A stretch of DNA of 33,857 nucleotides, taken from contig NZ_JAAIJR010000056.1 in NCBI RefSeq assembly GCF_010915725.1, forward strand, positions 1 to 33,857. Direction: 5' to 3'. Positions 17,890 to 29,488 of the stretch are shown piece by piece. Each line of letters starts with the position of its first letter. Within the stretch, counting starts at the first letter, position 1. The notes beneath the pieces are model-generated. The model was not told the DNA's origin. It was given only the letters and a program-made list of their open reading frames with translations, and ran no database searches. The translations under genes were made by a program, and so were the position numbers. The DNA comes from Thiorhodococcus mannitoliphagus. Lineage in GTDB: Bacteria > Pseudomonadota > Gammaproteobacteria > Chromatiales > Chromatiaceae.

Positions 17890-18420
17890 ATGAGCGATCA
17901 CTTCAAAGCGCAGGAATTTCTTCCACTCCAGATTGCTGTCTTGACCGTGTCTGACAGCCGGACCGAGGACCAGGACAGGTCCGGCAAGTTCTTGCAGGAA
18001 AGCGCGGAAACAGCCGGACATCAGATCCTGGCCAAGGAGATCGTGCGCGACGATGTCTATCAGCTACGCGCCCTCTTCTCGCGCTGGATCGCCGACCCAA
18101 GCATCAACGTCGTCCTGAGCACGGGGGGAACCGGCGTCACCGGTCGCGACAGCACGCCAGAGGCCGTTGCGCCCTTGCTGGACAAGCGAGTCGAAGGCTT
18201 TGGGGAACTGTTTCGGCAGATCTCGTTCGAGGAGATCGGTCCCTCGACCCTGCAATCCCGTGCGCTCGCCGGACTGGCCAACGGGACCTTCATCTTCTGC
18301 CTGCCCGGCTCGACCGGCGCCTGCCGGACCGCTTGGGAGCGCATCCTGCTGCCACAGCTCGACATTCGCACTCGCCCCTGCAATTTCGCCCAGCTTATCC
18401 CGCGCCTGCTCGAGCGCTGA
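17890..18420 (+). CDS. moaB: Molybdopterin adenylyltransferase-type protein MoaB
   Basis: MoaB/MogA-family protein acting late in molybdenum cofactor synthesis, where molybdopterin is adenylylated before metal insertion. The 176-aa product shows the family motifs: [16 protein letters not shown] near the N-terminus, [19 protein letters not shown] in the middle, and [16 protein letters not shown] near the C-terminus. It is followed 11 bp later by moeA. About 124 bp without a gene separates it from dgkA, so a new promoter probably starts here. Confidence 0.95.
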   Translation: MSDHFKAQEFLPLQIAVLTVSDSRTEDQDRSGKFLQESAETAGHQILAKEIVRDDVYQLRALFSRWIADPSINVVLSTGGTGVTGRDSTPEAVAPLLDKRVEGFGELFRQISFEEIGPSTLQSRALAGLANGTFIFCLPGSTGACRTAWERILLPQLDIRTRPCNFAQLIPRLLER

Positions 18421-18431
18421 GACCAAATCGC

Positions 18432-19685
18432 ATGAAAGACGCTCACGACTGCGCCCCTCCGCCAGGGAATCGCAAATCCTTTTCGAAAGACGAGGCCATC
18501 GCCTTTCTCCGCTCGCGTGTCGAGCCACTCGGCGAGACGGAGCACCTTGGTACCAACCAGGCCTTGGGGCGAGTGCTGGCCGAGCCCGTCACCAGCCGCA
18601 TCCAAGTACCCGGGTGGGACAACAGCGCCATGGATGGCTATGCCATCCGGCACGCGGATCTCGCTGCCTGCAAGGGTCGGCTGAGGGTTTCCCAGCGCAT
18701 CCCCGCAGGCTCCACCGGCCAGCCGCTCGAGCCAGGGACCGCCGCACGCATCTTCACCGGCGCGCCTGTTCCACAAGGCACCGACACCGTCGTCATTCAG
18801 GAGATCTGCGAGCCCAGCGCGGACCAGGTCATCATTCCCTTGGACTGCAAGGCTGGCGCAAACATTCGGCGTGCAGGTGAGGACATCCAGGCTGGCGCCG
18901 AGGTCATGGCCGCAGGCGTCAAGCTCACACCTCAGCACCTTGGGCTGGCCGCATCCGTCGGTGTCGAGCGGCTGAGGGTCTACCAACGCCTCAAGGTCGC
19001 GATCTTCTCAAGCGGCGACGAACTGGTGATGCCAGGCCAGCCGCTCGGCGCTGGCCAGATCTACAACTCCAACCGCTTCAGCCTCTTGGGACTCTTGCAG
19101 GGTTGGGGCTGCGAGGTGATCGACCTGGGGATCGTCACGGACAGCCTGGAGGCCACGATCGAGGCCTTGCGCCGCGGCGCCGAGCAAGCCGACCTCATCA
19201 TCGCCAGCGGCGGGGTCTCTGTCGGTGAGGAGGACCACATCAAGCCAGCGGTGGAGCAGCTGGGAACATTGGACCTCTGTCAGGTCGCTATCCGGCCGGG
19301 CAAGCCGGTCGCCTTTGGCTGGGTGCAGGGCACGCCCTTCTTCGGCAGTCCGGGCAATCCCGTCTCGCTCTTCGTCACCCTCTGTCTCTTCGCTCGTCCG
19401 CTGGTTCGGCGCATGCAGGGCATCGCCGATGATCCAGGACCACATGAGCTGCGCCTACCCGCCGGCTTTGACTGGCCGCGCCCAGACAAGCGCATGGAGT
19501 TTCATCGCGCCCGCCTGGAGCCGCGCGACGACGGCACGCTCGAGGTCGCGGTCTATCCGAGTCGCTCCTCCGCCGTGCTCTCCTCCGTGGCCTGGGCCGA
19601 CGGCTTCGTCCAGCTCCAGCCCGGCGAGGTCATCAAGCGCGGAGACCGCGTCGCCTTCATCCCTTTCGCCGAGCTGCTCCACTAG
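18432..19685 (+). CDS. moeA: Molybdopterin molybdenumtransferase MoeA
   Basis: Inserts molybdate into adenylylated molybdopterin. The 417-aa product has [15 protein letters not shown], the [17 protein letters not shown] stretch, the MPT-binding [18 protein letters not shown] and [12 protein letters not shown]. The ATG at 18432 sits at the usual family start, just after the moaB stop; an ATG about 100 bp upstream would run inside moaB and is rejected. It groups with moaB and moaD as a partial cofactor operon; moaA, moaC, moaE and mobA are not in the window. Confidence 0.97.
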   Translation: MKDAHDCAPPPGNRKSFSKDEAIAFLRSRVEPLGETEHLGTNQALGRVLAEPVTSRIQVPGWDNSAMDGYAIRHADLAACKGRLRVSQRIPAGSTGQPLEPGTAARIFTGAPVPQGTDTVVIQEICEPSADQVIIPLDCKAGANIRRAGEDIQAGAEVMAAGVKLTPQHLGLAASVGVERLRVYQRLKVAIFSSGDELVMPGQPLGAGQIYNSNRFSLLGLLQGWGCEVIDLGIVTDSLEATIEALRRGAEQADLIIASGGVSVGEEDHIKPAVEQLGTLDLCQVAIRPGKPVAFGWVQGTPFFGSPGNPVSLFVTLCLFARPLVRRMQGIADDPGPHELRLPAGFDWPRPDKRMEFHRARLEPRDDGTLEVAVYPSRSSAVLSSVAWADGFVQLQPGEVIKRGDRVAFIPFAELLH

Positions 19686-19700
19686 CCCGAGACTGCATCA

Positions 19701-19955
19701 ATGATCCGAATTCTCTACTTCGCCAGGCTGCGCGACACACTCGGCATCGACGCCGAGGAGATCAGCCTCCCGGCCGGCTTGCAAACGGTCGGAGACCTGC
19801 TCGCCACACTGCGCTGCCGGGGAGACCTTTGGTCCACGACCTTGGACGAGACCACAACCGTCATGGCAGCCGTCAATCAGTCGATCGTCCGACTGGACAC
19901 GCCGATCAGCGACGGCGATGAGGTTGCCTTCTTCCCGCCAGTGACAGGTGGCTGA
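19701..19955 (+). CDS. moaD: Molybdopterin synthase small subunit MoaD
   Basis: Ubiquitin-like sulfur carrier of molybdopterin synthase. The 84-aa product begins IRILYFARLRDTLGIDAEE and ends in the obligatory VTGG, whose terminal glycine is adenylylated and thiocarboxylated. It starts 15 bp after moeA. Its usual partner moaE is missing from this window. Confidence 0.95.
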   Translation: MIRILYFARLRDTLGIDAEEISLPAGLQTVGDLLATLRCRGDLWSTTLDETTTVMAAVNQSIVRLDTPISDGDEVAFFPPVTGG

Positions 19956-20024
19956 GGCCAACTTGATCTGGCACGACAGCCGGCATAGTGTTCCCGGCAT
20001 GGTCACTCGATTGGGCTCCAACTC

Positions 20025-20213
20025 ATGCAGAATGCCAAGCAGGCGGTCATGGAAATGCTGCGTCAGCTACCTGACGATGCGACGCTCGAGGAGATCCAGT
20101 ACCGACTCTACCTGATCGCCAAAACCCGCAAGGGGCGCGAGGATATCGCCCAGGGTCGCGCCTACCTCAATCCCGAAGCCAAGCAGCGGCTGGACCGATG
20201 GCTGGAGAGCTGA
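20025..20213 (+). CDS. Putative antitoxin of a type II toxin-antitoxin pair
   Basis: 62-aa acidic and helical product (QLPDDATLEEIQYRLYLIAK). Short proteins of this kind, with an LPDDAT-EEI segment, commonly precede ParE/RelE toxins; it would bind and neutralise the toxin and repress the operon. Its last 16 bases overlap the toxin gene. No clear DNA-binding motif beyond the N-terminal helices. Placed after moaD with about 70 bp between. Confidence 0.78.
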   Translation: MQNAKQAVMEMLRQLPDDATLEEIQYRLYLIAKTRKGREDIAQGRAYLNPEAKQRLDRWLES

Positions 20214-20488
20214 TCTGGTCGCGCACCGCAGTGGACGACATTGATGCGATCGCCACCTGGATCGCGCGAGACTCCGCCATGCACGCCCGCCTGCTCGTCG
20301 AGCGCGTTATGGCGCAAGGGGAGTCACTGCTTGATGAACCTGGCAGACCAAGACTCTTGGTGGAGCTGGATGAGATCCGAGTCTTTGACCTGCCAGCCGC
20401 CGGGTTCCGTGTCCTCTACGAGCGCCATGGAGACGACCTGCATCTGCTCGCAGTCATTCACAACGAGCGGACGAACGACGCCGACTAG
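20198..20488 (+). CDS. parE: ParE/RelE-family toxin
   Basis: 96-aa product with the ParE/RelE fold pattern: N-terminal LIWSRTAVDDIDAIATWIA helix, a central basic segment (GRPRLLVELDEIRVFDLPAA), the GFRVLYERHGDDLHLLAV strands and the closing IHNER. Family members poison gyrase or cleave mRNA on ribosomes; which applies here is not determinable. Start overlaps the antitoxin stop by 16 bp, so translation is coupled. Confidence 0.83.
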   Translation: MAGELIWSRTAVDDIDAIATWIARDSAMHARLLVERVMAQGESLLDEPGRPRLLVELDEIRVFDLPAAGFRVLYERHGDDLHLLAVIHNERTNDAD

Positions 20489-20578
20489 AATCTTTGAGGG
20501 CGCAAAATGCTTGCAGATGAGTCAAATTTCGATGCAGCGTCCGACCATCCAAAGCCGCCGGGATCGGGATCGAACCGA

Positions 20579-20614
20579 CGATAGCGATCCCGATTCCGAT
20601 AGCGATCCCGATGG
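20579..20614. repeat. Two-copy 18-bp tandem repeat
   Basis: CGATAGCGATCCCGAT followed by TC (20579-20596) and then by GG (20597-20614). Related GATCGGGATCG wording precedes it at about 20561-20571. A simple-sequence patch of unknown role. Confidence 0.7.
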
Positions 20615-20648
20615 CATGACTCGTCGGTCTGAGGCGAAGCCTCGCTAG

Positions 20649-20702
20649 AAAGTGTGCATCAACAACTCCCCCCTTTCGCAAAGGGGGCGAGGGAGATTTC
20701 GG
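20649..20702. repeat. Left half of the MITE (copy R3)
   Basis: AAAGTGTGCATCAACAACTC and the following C6-TTTCGCAAAG5 hairpin match the left half of R1/R2, then similarity ends at GATTTCGG. The right half and its inverted end are missing; a GC-rich palindrome follows instead. Looks like a decayed or rearranged copy. Confidence 0.8.
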
Positions 20703-20707
20703 ACGTA

Positions 20708-20758
20708 GGAGCGGCGCCCCGCCGCGACGGGCGCGCGATCGCGGCAGGGCGCCGCTCC
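20708..20758. repeat. Long REP-like GC-rich hairpin
   Basis: GGAGCGGCGCCC (20708-20719) pairs with GGGCGCCGCTCC (20747-20758); after one mismatch GCCGCGA (20721-20727) pairs with TCGCGGC (20739-20745). A total of 19 paired bases with an 11-nt loop. Its form fits dispersed REP-like palindromes. It may also stop transcription converging from both sides. Confidence 0.75.
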
Positions 20759-20770
20759 CACTTTTATCAG

Positions 20771-20866
20771 GAAGTATCCATCAACAACTCCCCCCTTTCG
20801 CAAAGGGAGGCCAGGGGGGATTTCGGGCGGCATCGCTTGCATCGGGAAACGATTGATGGGCATTTT
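20771..20866. mobile_element. MITE-like element R2 (96 bp)
   Basis: Nearly colinear with R1 at 78-174: GAAGTATCCATCAA at one end, TTGATGGGCATTTT at the other, the same C6-TTTCGCAAAG hairpin and the same GATTTCGGGCGGCATCGCT core. About ten differences and one 1-bp indel separate the two. No exact target duplication is left at its ends, so it is probably an older insertion than R1. Confidence 0.83.
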
Positions 20867-20916
20867 CTGAGTGAGTAGCGCCTCCTCGCGCTAGCGCTAC
20901 AGCCCTCTCATCCCGG

Positions 20917-24181
<3,265 letters not shown>

Positions 24182-24189
<8 letters not shown>

Positions 24190-25282
24190 GCGCCTGCTCC
24201 GCTTGGTCCGCGCGCGCCGCCTCGAGCTGCGCCTTGAGCGCTACGCCCGCTGCGATGGGGTCCATCGCCACCTGCTCGCCCTCGCTCAGTCCGCCGAGGA
24301 CAACGTAGGCATCTGGGAGCATCTTTCCGAGGCGGACCAGGCGAAACGAGATCCGCCCCTCGGGACCGATAACGTAGACCCCGGTGACCTCCGAGCGATG
24401 GACCACGGCCGCGCGCGGCACCGTCAAAGCAGATTTTTCGCCAATCACGAAGCCCGTCTTGACCAGCATCCCGGGAAAGAGGATCTGATGCTGATCACCG
24501 TTCTTCGGCGGAAGATCGATACGGACCTTGAAGGTATTGGACCCAAGGTCAGCGAAGGGGAACACGGTGATTTCTCCCGTCTCTACAACCTCATCGTCCG
24601 GCAGATAGATCCGCACCCGGGCCTTCGATTGATCCGGCGCGCGAACCGCCGGGATGATGCTCTGGGGTACATCGACGATGACGCGCAGCTCGTCGAGCGA
24701 GATGCCGCTCATCACGGGTGAGCCCGGACTGGCGATCTCGCCGAGCTCGACGTGGCGATGGGTGACGATGCCGGAGTAAGGCGCGCGAATCTTGGTATAG
24801 GCGAGCTGTTCCTGCGCTTGCTCCAAGCGCGCCGTCGCCGCATCCAGCTCCGCCTGGGCGCTCGCCAGATCGGCCTTTGCCTTGTCCATCGCGGACTCGG
24901 ACACGTTCTTCTTGCGATAGAGCCCAACGACACGCTCATGCTCATCCTTGGCCTGCTGGAGCCTGGCCGCCGCCGACTTCAAGTCCGCCGCAGCCTGGCC
25001 GACGCGGGCGCGATGCTCGGTATCCTTGAGACGGACAAGCACCGTGCCTTTTTCTACGACATCATCGACGTCGTAGAAGATCGCCTCGACCTGACCCTGC
25101 GTCTGGGCCGAAAGGGTTGTCCGGTTGACGGCCTCGACCACGCCGTCGAGCTTGTACTCACGCGGCAGCACCTGAGACTGGACAGGTGAGGTTTCGAGGG
25201 AGGCCCCGATTGCGGTCTGCGCCGCGAGGACAAGCAGCAAGGGTACGGCTGCAATCATCTTCGAATTCAGCATGACTCTCAT
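24182..25282 (-). CDS. RND efflux periplasmic adaptor (HlyD/AcrA type)
   Basis: A 366-aa membrane-fusion protein linking the RND pump to an outer-membrane channel. It has an N-terminal signal-like hydrophobic segment (about 9-26), a lipoyl-like half (GVVEAVNRTTLSAQTQGQVE), a long helical hairpin (about 85-160, RLQQAKDEHERVVGLYRKKN and onward) and the second lipoyl half ending APYSGIVTHRHVELGEIASPG. ATG at 25282 or the in-frame ATG three codons later are both possible; AGGG lies about 6 nt upstream of the first. First gene of the operon; a perfect inverted repeat covers the promoter just upstream. Confidence 0.93.
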
Positions 25283-25291
25283 GGATCCCTA

Positions 25292-25313
25292 AATATTAGA
25301 TTTTACTAATATT
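25292..25313 (-). promoter_or_regulatory. Perfect inverted repeat over the likely promoter of the RND operon
   Basis: AATATTAG-ATTTTA-CTAATATT, an 8-bp perfect inverted repeat, lies 10-31 bp upstream of the adaptor start codon. On the minus strand TTGCAT, an 18-bp spacer and TATTAG make a possible promoter whose -10 lies inside the repeat. AT-rich inverted repeats of this form are typical operators of small winged-helix repressors (ArsR, TetR or similar). No regulator gene is adjacent. Confidence 0.55.
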
Positions 25314-25402
25314 GCATGTGCAGCAAAAAATGCAAGCGAAATGATCAATATAGCCAACCAGCGGCTCCTGCCGAGACCAGGATTGCAAAAAGATGACACC
25401 CT

Positions 25403-25442
25403 TTATACCGTTTGCGTCCCACTTATACCCTTTGCATCCCAC
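25403..25442. repeat. Two-copy 20-bp tandem repeat
   Basis: TTATACCGTTTGCGTCCCAC (25403-25422) and TTATACCCTTTGCATCCCAC (25423-25442), two mismatches. It lies in the 247-bp gap between the divergent RND adaptor and acyl-CoA synthetase genes. Could be a binding-site pair or the end of an old insertion. Confidence 0.75.
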
Positions 25443-25529
25443 AGGAAAGGGGCGGCGCATGTGAGCAAGCGCCATTGCGGCCCGGCATGACGACAAGGGC
25501 GAGAGAACAACAGCGCGAGGACAATTTCA

Positions 25530-27346
25530 GTGAGCCAATGGTCCGAGGACTTGATCGCGGTCGACCGCGCCAAAACGCTAGACGGTCTATTCGTGCAACG
25601 GATTTCGCGATCGCCCGACCGAGTGGCCTATCAGCACTTCCAAAAGGGCACGGGCTGGCAGCAGCTCACTTGGCGGGAAATGGGCCATTGGGTCGCGCGT
25701 TGGCGCGAGGCACTCGCGCGCGAGCCGCTCGACGCGGGCGACCGTGTGGCCATGCTGCTGCGCAACTGCCCAGAATGGGTGATGTTCGACCAGGCCGCCT
25801 ACGCGCTCGGACTCATCACGGTTCCTCTCTACACGGACGACCGCGCCGAGAACGCCGCTTATATCCTTCAGGACGCGGCGGTCAAGGTACTGCTCGTGCA
25901 AGACGCGGGGCGCTGGCGGCGTCTTGCGGAGGTCGTTGGAGACGCGCCCTGGCCGCTACGCGTGGTTATCCTCGAGACGAGCCCAGCCGCCCAGGCGATG
26001 GCAGCGTCCGACCCCAGGGTGGTGGTCGCCCAGGACTGGCTCCCCGACAGTGCACCTCCCTTGACTCAGCACGGGTATGAGCCCCAAGCATTGGCGACCA
26101 TCGTCTACACATCGGGCACCACCGGACGCCCCAAGGGCGTGATGCTGAGCCACCACAACATCCTGACCAATGCCCACGCCGTCTTGACCCTGATCAACGT
26201 CTACGGTGAAGACCTCTTCCTATCCTTTCTGCCGCTCTCGCACATGCTGGAGCGCACCGGCGGCTACTACTTGCCGCTGATGTCCGGCTCCACCGTCGCA
26301 TTCGCGCGCTCGATCGGGCAACTCGCCGAAGACATGCAGAGCATCCGGCCCAGCGTCATGATCGCGGTGCCGCGCGTCTTCGAACGCCTCTACCAAAAGG
26401 TCGCCGACCAGCTCGAGACGCGCCCTGCCCCCGTGCGCTGGCTGTTCCGCTTAGCGGTCGCGGTAGGCTGGCGCGCCTTTCTAAGGGCCCAAGGGCGTGG
26501 CGGCTGGCATCCGCTCCTGATCCTCTGGCCAGCCCTGAAACGCAAGGTCGGAACCCCCATCCTCGAGAAGCTCGGCGGCCGACTCAGGGCGGCCGTCAGT
26601 GGCGGCGCCGCCCTCCCCTCCGGGGTCGCCCACACTTTCATTGGGCTCGGACTCCCCCTCATCCAGGGCTATGGCCTCACCGAAAAAGCCCGGTCGTGAG
26701 CTTCAACCCACTGCAAGACAACATCCCCGAGAGTGTCGGTGTCCCCATCCGGGGCATCCAGGTCCGTATTGGGGCCGATGACGAACTCCTAGTCAAAGGA
26801 AACAACGTCATGCAGGGCTACTGGAACAACCACGCCGCCACGACCAAGATCTTGACTCACGACGGCTGGCTGCATACCGGTGACCAGGCCCACATCGAAA
26901 ACGGTCATATCTACATCACCGGTCGCATCAAGGACATCCTGGTCCTCTCCAACGGAGAAAAGGTGCCGCCCGGCGACCTGGAAACGGCCATTGCCATGGA
27001 TCCGCTCTTCGAGCAGGTCCTGGTGGTCGGCGAAGGACAATCCCACCTCTCCGCCCTGCTCGTCCTCAACGCGGACCTTTGGGGTGGGCTGGCCAGAGAG
27101 TACGGCTTGGACCCGGATGGCCCGCAGAGCCTGGAAGACGCGCAGCTTCACAAGGACATCGTCAAACGTATCCGACTCGCGCTCAAGGACTTCCCCGGCT
27201 ACGCCAAGGTCCGGCGAGTGACCTTGACGCTCGAGCCCTGGTCGATCGAAAACGGACTCTTGACCCCCACCATGAAGGTCAAGCGCAAGAAGGTCGTCGA
27301 GCGCTATCAGGAGCATATCCAGGCGATGTACGCCTTTGAGGGATGA
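25530..27346 (+). pseudogene. Long-chain acyl-CoA synthetase (AMP-forming), split by a frameshift
   Basis: Two overlapping frames together encode a full-length synthetase of about 605 aa. The first (25530-26699, 389 aa) has IVYTSGTTGRPKGVMLSHHN (191-210), the AMP-binding P-loop, and GYGLTE (380-385), then ends at KARS-stop. The second (26696-27346) continues with SFNPLQDN, GWLHTGDQAHIENGHIYITG, GRIKDILVLSNGEK and the C-terminal lysine region near KVKRKKV. Stepping back one base in the A5 run at 26683-26687 joins them as GYGLTE-K-SPVV. The family activates fatty acids to acyl-CoA via an acyl-adenylate. Either a true pseudogene, a one-base sequencing error in the homopolymer, or two polypeptides restarted at the GTGA overlap (26696). 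The GTG start has GAGG about 9 nt upstream. Confidence 0.85.
26696..26699 (+). other. GTGA stop-start overlap at the synthetase frameshift
   Basis: The TGA that ends the first frame (26697-26699) overlaps a GTG opening the second. The geometry could permit reinitiation of a 216-aa C-terminal piece. No ribosome-binding site is obvious just upstream, so this may be accidental. Confidence 0.4.
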
Positions 27347-27349
27347 TGC

Positions 27350-27378
27350 TTGCCATCCTGCGGCACTCTGCTTAAACT
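27350..27378 (+). promoter_or_regulatory. Candidate sigma-70 promoter of tRNA-Gly
   Basis: TTGCCA (27350-27355), 17-bp spacer, TAAACT (27373-27378). The -10 ends 12 bp before the tRNA. It starts only a few bases after the synthetase stop. Confidence 0.6.
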
Positions 27379-27390
27379 TAAGCGTCCGAT

Positions 27391-27464
27391 GCGGGTGTAG
27401 TTCAATGGTAGAACCTCAGCTTCCCAAGCTGATGGCGTGGGTTCGATTCCCATCACCCGCTCCA
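27391..27464 (+). tRNA. tRNA-Gly (anticodon CCC)
   Basis: A 74-nt cloverleaf with acceptor GCGGGTG / CACCCGC plus TCCA, D-arm GTTC-AATGGTA-GAAC, anticodon arm TCAGC-TTCCCAA-GCTGA (anticodon CCC) and T-arm GGGTTCGATTCCC-type. It strongly resembles E. coli glyU. CCA is encoded. The DUF2007-type gene begins 8 bp later, so processing of a shared transcript may be needed. Confidence 0.97.
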
Positions 27465-27472
27465 ATCCCCCC

Positions 27473-27796
27473 ATGCAACAACTCTATCAAGCCCAAGACC
27501 GGATCGAAGCGCAGATCCTGCACGACTTTCTGGATCGCCATCTCATCGAGACCGTCATCCTCGGTGACTACTTGAGCGGCGCGGTCGGCGAGTTACCCGC
27601 AGACATCTACCCTAGCCTCTGGCTCATCCACGACGACGACCTGGAGCGGGGGCGCGAGCTGTTGCATCGTTTTCTCCAAGACGCCAACCAGCGCGTGGCA
27701 CAGGGCGCTTGGACTTGCAGCAGCTGCGGAGAGACCGTCAGCGAGAGCTTCGATCTCTGCTGGCGCTGCGGGCAAGCCAGACCGACGCCCGAATGA
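27473..27796 (+). CDS. DUF2007-type protein with C-terminal zinc ribbon
   Basis: A 107-aa product. Residues 1-75 resemble the DUF2007 fold (putative signal-transducing domain): LYQAQDRIEAQILHDFLDRH, GELPADIYPSLWLIHDDDLE and RGRELLHRFL. The tail is a CSSCGE...CWRCGQ zinc ribbon. Function unknown. It follows tRNA-Gly at 8 bp with no Shine-Dalgarno box, and its stop overlaps the mutY start as ATGA. Confidence 0.83.
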   Translation: MQQLYQAQDRIEAQILHDFLDRHLIETVILGDYLSGAVGELPADIYPSLWLIHDDDLERGRELLHRFLQDANQRVAQGAWTCSSCGETVSESFDLCWRCGQARPTPE

Positions 27797-28854
27797 GCCC
27801 GAGCCAAGACTTCGCACAGCGCGTCCTTCACTGGCGCGACGAGCACGGCCGCACGGACCTACCCTGGCAGCAAAGGCGCACGCCCTATCGCGTTTGGATC
27901 TCCGAAATCATGCTGCAGCAGACTCAAGTCGCTGTCGTCATCCCCTACTTCGAGCGCTTCATGGCGCGTTTTCCGAACCAAATAGCACTCGCCGACGCCC
28001 CTTTGGATGAGGTGCTCGCGCACTGGTCCGGTCTCGGCTACTACGCCCGCGCTCGCAACCTCCATCGCGCCGCGCGTCTGATTCGCGACCAGCATCACGG
28101 CTGCTTTCCGTCCGATCTCGCGGCCGTCCAGGCCCTACCAGGAATCGGGCGCTCCACGGCCGGCGCCATCCTTTCGCTCGCCTGCGGCCAACGCCACCCA
28201 ATACTCGACGGCAATGTGAAGCGCGTGCTCGCACGCCGCTTCGGCGTCGAGGGATGGCCAGGTAAGAGCGATGTGCTCGCACGGCTTTGGGAACTCGCGG
28301 AGCGCTGCACACCCGATGAGCGCGTCGACGCCTACAACCAGGGCATGATGGATCTCGGCGCAACCCTATGCACAAGGCACCGCCCCGCGTGCCAAGACTG
28401 CCCCGTCCGCCAGAGCTGCATCGCCTGCCTGCAAGGCCGGCAGTCAGAACTCCCCGCCCCCAAACCGAGCAAGACCCTGCCCACGCGAGCCACACTGATG
28501 CTCGCGATACGCAACGGGGATGGAGAGATCCTCATGGAGCAACGCCCACCGACAGGCATTTGGGGCGGACTCTGGAGCTTGCCCGAAGCGACGACGGATA
28601 CATCGCCAGAACAGTGGTGTCAGGCTCATCTTGGAGTCGCCCCGAGCGAGGTTGAAATGCTGCCGCAGCGACGTCACACATTCAGCCACTACAGGCTCAC
28701 CATCCATGTTGCCGCGATCAAGATAGCGACCGCACCATGCCTGGTAGAGGAGCGAGCCGATCGGCGCTGGGAACAGGTCACCAATGCGCGGCAGCTCGGA
28801 CTGCCGACACCGATCGGCCGAATACTCGCCGAGCTTCAGAACGATTCACACTAG
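27793..28854 (+). CDS. mutY: A/G-specific adenine DNA glycosylase
   Basis: Removes adenine mispaired with 8-oxoguanine. The 353-aa product has catalytic Glu38 ([12 protein letters not shown]), the helix-hairpin-helix [13 protein letters not shown] (115-127), catalytic Asp139 (ILDGNVKRV), the [4Fe-4S] cysteines 193, 200, 203 and 209, and a C-terminal NUDIX-like domain ([19 protein letters not shown]) that recognises 8-oxoG. Translational start overlaps the DUF2007 stop (ATGA). Next to yggX as in E. coli, where both take part in oxidative-damage defence. Confidence 0.97.
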   Translation: MSPSQDFAQRVLHWRDEHGRTDLPWQQRRTPYRVWISEIMLQQTQVAVVIPYFERFMARFPNQIALADAPLDEVLAHWSGLGYYARARNLHRAARLIRDQHHGCFPSDLAAVQALPGIGRSTAGAILSLACGQRHPILDGNVKRVLARRFGVEGWPGKSDVLARLWELAERCTPDERVDAYNQGMMDLGATLCTRHRPACQDCPVRQSCIACLQGRQSELPAPKPSKTLPTRATLMLAIRNGDGEILMEQRPPTGIWGGLWSLPEATTDTSPEQWCQAHLGVAPSEVEMLPQRRHTFSHYRLTIHVAAIKIATAPCLVEERADRRWEQVTNARQLGLPTPIGRILAELQNDSH

Positions 28855-28867
28855 CTTGGAGAAACCC

Positions 28868-29140
28868 ATGCCCAGAATGGTCCAGTGCATCAAGCTCGGA
28901 CAGGAAGCCGAAGGTCTCGACCGCTCCCCTTACCCTGGCGATCTAGGGAAACGTATCTTTGAACATGTCTCTCGCCAGGCCTGGCAAGAGTGGCTTCGCC
29001 ACCAAACCATGCTCATCAACGAGAACCGCTTGAGCCCCATGGATCCCAAGGCACGCAAGTTCTTAGAGGAACAGATGGAGCAGTATTTCTTTGGCGACGG
29101 AGTCGAGACGCCAGCAGGCTTCGTACCCCCGAAGACATGA
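28868..29140 (+). CDS. yggX: Fe(II)-trafficking protein YggX
   Basis: A 90-aa product beginning [20 protein letters not shown] and including [20 protein letters not shown] and [20 protein letters not shown], all highly conserved in YggX. It is proposed to bind or shield iron for Fe-S cluster integrity and oxidative stress resistance. ATG at 28868 with GGAG 8 nt upstream. 13 bp after mutY. Confidence 0.97.
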   Translation: MPRMVQCIKLGQEAEGLDRSPYPGDLGKRIFEHVSRQAWQEWLRHQTMLINENRLSPMDPKARKFLEEQMEQYFFGDGVETPAGFVPPKT

Positions 29141-29207
29141 GGCAACCTCCACAGGCCTTGTTACCAAAGAGGCCGCTCTTGAACGAACGGGGCGAATAGG
29201 ATCTTGT

Positions 29208-29233
29208 GGTCCCGAAGCGCAAGCTTCGGGACC
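29208..29233. repeat. 11-bp perfect hairpin with a GCAA tetraloop
   Basis: GGTCCCGAAGC-GCAA-GCTTCGGGACC. It lies 67 bp after yggX with no following T-run. A GNRA tetraloop on a perfect stem makes it exceptionally stable. May mark the 3' end of the yggX transcript (blocking exonucleases) or be a dispersed palindrome. Confidence 0.6.
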
Positions 29234-29343
29234 CAAGACCCAGAAATGCACTCACTGGCCCACCAGCCTCGCGCCTAGAGCCCCGACAAGCCGCCCAAGT
29301 CAGGAGGAGCACAGCCTCTACCTGAAAAACGCAAACAAATACC

Positions 29344-29372
29344 TTGACGCGCGCCCTTAAGATCGCTTTAAT
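29344..29372 (+). promoter_or_regulatory. Sigma-70 promoter of tRNA-Phe
   Basis: TTGACG (29344-29349), 17-bp spacer and TTTAAT (29367-29372), about 40 bp upstream of the tRNA. Near consensus. Confidence 0.75.
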
Positions 29373-29412
29373 ACGCAGCTCGACTTGCCACGTAATAGCC
29401 AAGTCGCAGAAT

Positions 29413-29488
<76 letters not shown>

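Larger units (their letters stand above)
20489..20916. other. 428-bp repeat cluster between the toxin-antitoxin pair and the RND permease
   Basis: No gene is supported. The stretch contains an 18-bp tandem repeat (20579-20614), a half copy of the MITE (20649-20702), a long GC-rich hairpin (20708-20758) and a full MITE copy (20771-20866). The remainder has no recognisable features. The toxin gene (plus strand) and the RND permease (minus strand) converge here. Confidence 0.75.

Noticed and set aside
20579-20614. CRISPR-like repeats
   Set aside because: Only two adjoining 18-bp copies, no spacers and no cas genes.
26680-26700. Programmed -1 frameshift in the acyl-CoA synthetase
   Set aside because: The A5 run is not in X XXY YYZ phase and no downstream pseudoknot was seen; an error or a mutation is simpler.
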